Source: Bacillota bacterium (lineage in GTDB: Bacteria > Bacillota_E > RBS10-35 > JAJYVN01). From it: a stretch of DNA of 15,781 bases. Positions 13,832-15,781 of the stretch are shown one piece after another. Location: positions 1 through 15,781 of the forward strand of contig JAJZWQ010000067.1 of NCBI GenBank assembly GCA_021846605.1. Reading direction: 5' to 3'. Both the position numbers and the translations under genes were made by a program. Under the pieces are notes generated by a model, which worked only from the letters and a program-made list of their open reading frames with translations, was not told where the DNA came from and searched no databases. Positions within the stretch are counted from its first letter, which is position 1, and the number at the start of each line of letters is the position of its first letter.

Positions 13832-14378
13832 CTACATGAGGATGGCGGCGCCGGGCGCAAGCCGCACCCGGATCTTGCCCGCCGCAATCTCGAGCGCAGC
13901 CTACGCCGGGGCCGCGGAGGACAGGTTCACCGTCGGCACCGGTCGCAGCCGAAGCGCGACGATCAGGGGGGCGCCCCACACGACGTGGTCCGGAACGAAC
14001 GCCTCTGTCCCGGCGGCAGGCCCGGCCGGGGGAACACTGATCCCTACTCCGCCCCGCCGTGCTCCACCCCGACCAGCGCCCCGCCCAGTCCGGCCAGCCC
14101 TGTGATCGTCCGGGCGGCGGCATGGAGCGGGGAAGGCTCACCCGTCCTTACCCGGAACAACCCCGCCGCCGCGATGGGCAGGTACTCGCGGTCGCCCGCC
14201 TTCGGCGCTGGGGGCACCAAAGTCCGATCGCTGCCACCGGCCTCCCCAGGCCCAGTTCGTCACCGGCGCGCTGAACCTTGCCCGCTGGCGACGGCCGGTC
14301 TTGCAAGCGCGTCTGCCGCACCGCCGGCGGTGGCGGCTCAGGCCGGTGCCTTTTGGGCGGCGCCGTGCGTGCGGCCAT
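13832..14378 (-). pseudogene. disrupted gene upstream of yyaL (two frameshifts and one internal stop)
   Basis: Three minus-strand frames follow one another, each with high GC3. Segment 1 starts at ATG 14378 and includes KVQRAGDELGLG. Segment 2 (14259-14044) includes REYLPIAAAGLFRV and ARTITGLAGLGGALVGVEHG, then TAG 14044-14046. Segment 3 includes VGISVPPAG, AFVPDHVVWGAPLIVALRL and LEIAAGKIRVRLAPGAAILM, ending at TAG 13832-13834. Adding one G to the GGGG runs at 14244-14247 and 14052-14055 joins them into one frame of 183 codons. Only a TAG at 13901-13903 remains, one transition away from CAG. I do not recognise the family. The C-terminal half looks beta-rich, with repeated small hydrophobic strands. 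ATG 14378 lacks a clear Shine-Dalgarno, so the N-terminus is uncertain. The other genes here are intact, which argues against generally poor sequence, but homopolymer errors are possible. Confidence 0.5.
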
Positions 14379-14410
14379 GGACGGGTGGGCCGGTAGTCGG
14401 CCGCCCTGCC

Positions 14411-15184
14411 CTACTGCTGGGTGGTGTGCGGGCGGACCACCGTCTCTCCGTGCCCTGCCGCGTCCAGGATGTCGTCGAGTAAGCGGCGCAGGCTGGCCCA
14501 CGCGGCCTGGTCGACCCGGCGCCCGCCCGCAGCGCTTGCGGCCAGGCGCACGAGCGTCTCCCCCTCGGGCACCACCTGGCTCACATGCCAGACCAACCAC
14601 TGTGGCGGAGGCCAGGGTGCCCCGCGCGCCAGCAGCGGCAGCCGCAGGGCAGACCCGACGGCCTGCCCCAGCAAAATGGAACGCCCAAGTGGCTCCAGCG
14701 CCTGGTCGGCCGTCTCGAAGCCCTCACGCAGCGTCCGGTATTGGGAGGCCACATGCCGGGCGAGATCCTGGGTGAACACCCTCTCCGCTCGGGAGCGGGC
14801 CTCCCCGCCCGCTCCCCCCGGGTCCTGCGCCAGGAGCGCATGGCGGTGCACCCAGAGACCTTCAGGGTCGGCGAGGCGCGCAGCGAGCCACCCCGCCGCA
14901 CGCACCCGCACCCGCACCGGCGGGATGACCTCCGGGTCATGCAGTTGTAGCTGCGCGGCGGATGTCGCCTGCGCGAGGCGTGCCCACTCGGGCTCATCCA
15001 GGATGATCTCGATGTCCAACGGTCCCGCCAGGCCCAGCACCCGCTGCCCCGCCAGCCAGACCACCGCCGCCCCCAGGCGCGGACCGAGCCGTCTGCCGGC
15101 CGGCAACCCGAGGAAGCGGTCCCGCAGGTAGTCCCGGGCGAGGGCGGCAAGTTCCGCCGCGTCCGCACCGTCCGTCTCCGCCAT
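14411..15184 (-). CDS. nucleotidyltransferase-fold protein, DUF4037-like, with altered active-site motif
   Basis: This 257-residue protein looks like a distant polymerase-beta-type nucleotidyltransferase. AAVVWLAGQRVLGLAGPLDIEI (39-60) aligns with the family pattern G-S-R-x-x-G-x-x-x-x-x-S-D-x-D. Here the motif Ser is Gln47, and a single Asp57 followed by Glu59 takes the place of the metal-binding DxD. The C-terminal helical part has LWVHRHALLAQDPGG (110-124), a long helix near 140-165, and RLPLLARGAPWPPPQWLVWH (181-200). These resemble the R-x-A-x-x-x-D-P-x-G and P-x-K-W-L segments of DUF4037 proteins. ATG 15184 is preferred over ATG 15238 because GGGAGGG lies 9 bases before it. It heads the minus-strand run leading through the broken gene to yyaL and the aldehyde dehydrogenase. 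Catalytic activity is doubtful. Family assignment is from motif likeness only. Confidence 0.7.
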   Translation of the reverse strand: MAETDGADAAELAALARDYLRDRFLGLPAGRRLGPRLGAAVVWLAGQRVLGLAGPLDIEIILDEPEWARLAQATSAAQLQLHDPEVIPPVRVRVRAAGWLAARLADPEGLWVHRHALLAQDPGGAGGEARSRAERVFTQDLARHVASQYRTLREGFETADQALEPLGRSILLGQAVGSALRLPLLARGAPWPPPQWLVWHVSQVVPEGETLVRLAASAAGGRRVDQAAWASLRRLLDDILDAAGHGETVVRPHTTQQ

Positions 15185-15379
15185 TACCCGCTGCCCTCCC
15201 GCATGACTTGGTGTTTGGCCCAGTATAGAGTCGGACATTGGCACACGCCGCCAGATCCCCTGGAATCCTTGTCCGCCGCATTGGGAAGCTACGAAGGAGT
15301 CCAGGCATGGCCGCGGAACTCCTGAACGCGGCGGCTTGTGTACAAGGTGCGCGTGCCGAAAAAACGCGGGGGTGAACCC
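15185..15379. other. 195-base divergent intergenic region
   Basis: This is the divergent spacer between the nucleotidyltransferase-like gene (minus) and the HpnB-like gene (plus). On the minus strand TATACT (15222-15227) is one mismatch from a -10 box, about 38 bases upstream of ATG 15184, but there is no acceptable -35 box at 16-18 bases. No plus-strand promoter is convincing. No small gene is visible. Confidence 0.4.
15368..15375 (+). promoter_or_regulatory. Shine-Dalgarno fixing the start of the HpnB-like gene
   Basis: GGGGGTGA matches the 16S anti-SD complement at 7 of 8 positions, and its GGGGG core sits 7 bases before GTG 15380. In-frame GTGs at 15338, 15347 and 15353 lack a well-placed site. 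Confidence 0.6.
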
Positions 15380-15781
15380 GTGCGGCAGGAAGTCTTCAAC
15401 CTCGGCGCTTGGCTGTGGTCGTTCTGGAGCGCGTTTGGGACCGTGTGGCTGGTGTTGCTCGGCGTCGAGGTGGGTCGGTTGGCCCGGGGCATGCGCTTGA
15501 TGCCCCGCTTGACCGAGGTCACGGCAGACGCGCCCGAGTTGCCGCCTGTTACGGTGGTCTTGGCGGCGCGCAACGAAGAACCGGCCGTTGGCATGTGCGT
15601 GCGTTCGCTTTTGGCCAGCGATTATCCCGATCTGCGTGTCATCGCCGTCGATGACCGCAGCAGCGACCGCACCGCGGCCATTCTGGAGGAGATCGCCGCC
15701 ACCGATCCGCGGCTCCAGGTCGTGCGCGTGCACGCCCTCCCCCCGGGATGGCTCGGCAAGAACCATGCACTGGAATGCGGT
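15380..15781 (+). CDS. HpnB/CrtQ-like family 2 glycosyltransferase, N-terminal part (cut by window end)
   Basis: The first 134 residues of a membrane-anchored GT2 are present. A hydrophobic helix (about 8-32, WLWSFWSAFGTVWLVLLGVE) precedes the GT-A core. The core has PPVTVVLAARNEEPAV (55-70), the VDDRSSDRT (90-98) nucleotide-binding stretch, and LPPGWLGKNHALECG (120-134). The LPPGWLGK-x-x-A-L signature is typical of the group that includes hopanoid-associated HpnB and carotenoid glycosyltransferases, and it normally comes before the DxD motif, which lies beyond the edge. GTG 15380 is supported by GGGGGTGA. An in-frame TGA at 15323-15325 limits extension. It diverges from the nucleotidyltransferase-like gene. 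The substrate cannot be inferred without the following genes. Hopanoid or carotenoid biosynthesis genes downstream would support a lipid substrate. Confidence 0.87.
   Translation, partial: MRQEVFNLGAWLWSFWSAFGTVWLVLLGVEVGRLARGMRLMPRLTEVTADAPELPPVTVVLAARNEEPAVGMCVRSLLASDYPDLRVIAVDDRSSDRTAAILEEIAATDPRLQVVRVHALPPGWLGKNHALECG

Noticed and set aside
13901..13903. TAG read as an amino acid (pyrrolysine or suppressor decoding) in the broken gene
   Set aside because: The same frame also needs two frameshift corrections and ends in another TAG, so decay or sequence error is simpler.
13808..14482. 224-residue plus-strand open frame covering the gap upstream of yyaL
   Set aside because: It is rich in Arg, Gly, Pro and Ala with no family motif. 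It overlaps the starts or ends of two convincing minus-strand genes and has no matching context. The minus-strand frames are more protein-like.
15185..15766. Longer N-terminus of the nucleotidyltransferase-like gene
   Set aside because: The upstream frame runs antisense to the HpnB-like gene and reads as low-complexity His/Arg/Gln sequence. ATG 15184 has a good ribosome-binding site.
1..15781. CRISPR arrays, tRNAs, rRNAs, insertion sequences, attachment sites
   Set aside because: No regularly spaced direct repeats, cloverleaf-like genes, transposase motifs or long terminal inverted repeats were seen by eye.

Overview
The window is about two-thirds G+C or more. Its genes use ATG, GTG and probably TTG starts, usually behind strong purine-rich Shine-Dalgarno sites of the GGAGG type. 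Gene content includes a YyaL thioredoxin-domain protein, an ArgJ, a TPR-fused O-antigen-ligase-like protein and an HpnB-type glycosyltransferase. This best fits a high-GC Bacillota lineage (Symbiobacterium/Thermaerobacter-like), but that is inference: there is no rRNA or phylogenetic marker here. I see no tRNA, CRISPR array, transposase or phage gene.

Left part (1-4080). A patchy minus-strand coding remnant (1-349) resembles the start of a GT4 glycosyltransferase. It is followed by an intact minus-strand family 2 glycosyltransferase (412-1440). A gene-poor 346-base divergent gap then leads to a plus-strand pair: a classical short-chain dehydrogenase (1787-2560) and an ArgJ-type ornithine acetyltransferase (2583-3791), 22 bases apart and without other arginine genes.

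Centre (4081-10214). This is a surface-glycan block. It holds an SGNH/GDSL esterase with a C-terminal carbohydrate-binding-like sandwich (4081-5763, minus) and a divergent membrane O-antigen-ligase-like/TPR protein (5798-7981, plus). A minus-strand pair follows: a multi-spanning GT-C glycosyltransferase (8736-10106) and a polyprenyl-phosphate-mannose-synthase-like GT2 (7978-8709). The GT2 could make the lipid-linked sugar that the GT-C enzyme uses, the ligase-like protein could transfer or polymerise glycan outside the cell, and the esterase could remove acyl groups from it. The ligase-like gene and the GT2 converge and share a CTAG at their stop codons.

Right part (10285-15184, minus). In transcription order this run holds a degenerate nucleotidyltransferase-fold protein (14411-15184), a broken reading frame (13832-14378), yyaL (11779-13815) and a succinate-semialdehyde-dehydrogenase-type aldehyde dehydrogenase (10285-11715). 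The broken frame can be rejoined by restoring one G in each of two GGGG runs, but it still has an internal TAG. It is the most notable unexplained element here. At the right edge a plus-strand HpnB-like glycosyltransferase begins (15380) and runs out of the window.

No single clearly new multi-gene system is proven. The best leads are the glycan block with an atypical ligase motif, the disrupted gene upstream of yyaL, the nucleotidyltransferase-like protein lacking the canonical serine, and possible CTG starts on two genes.
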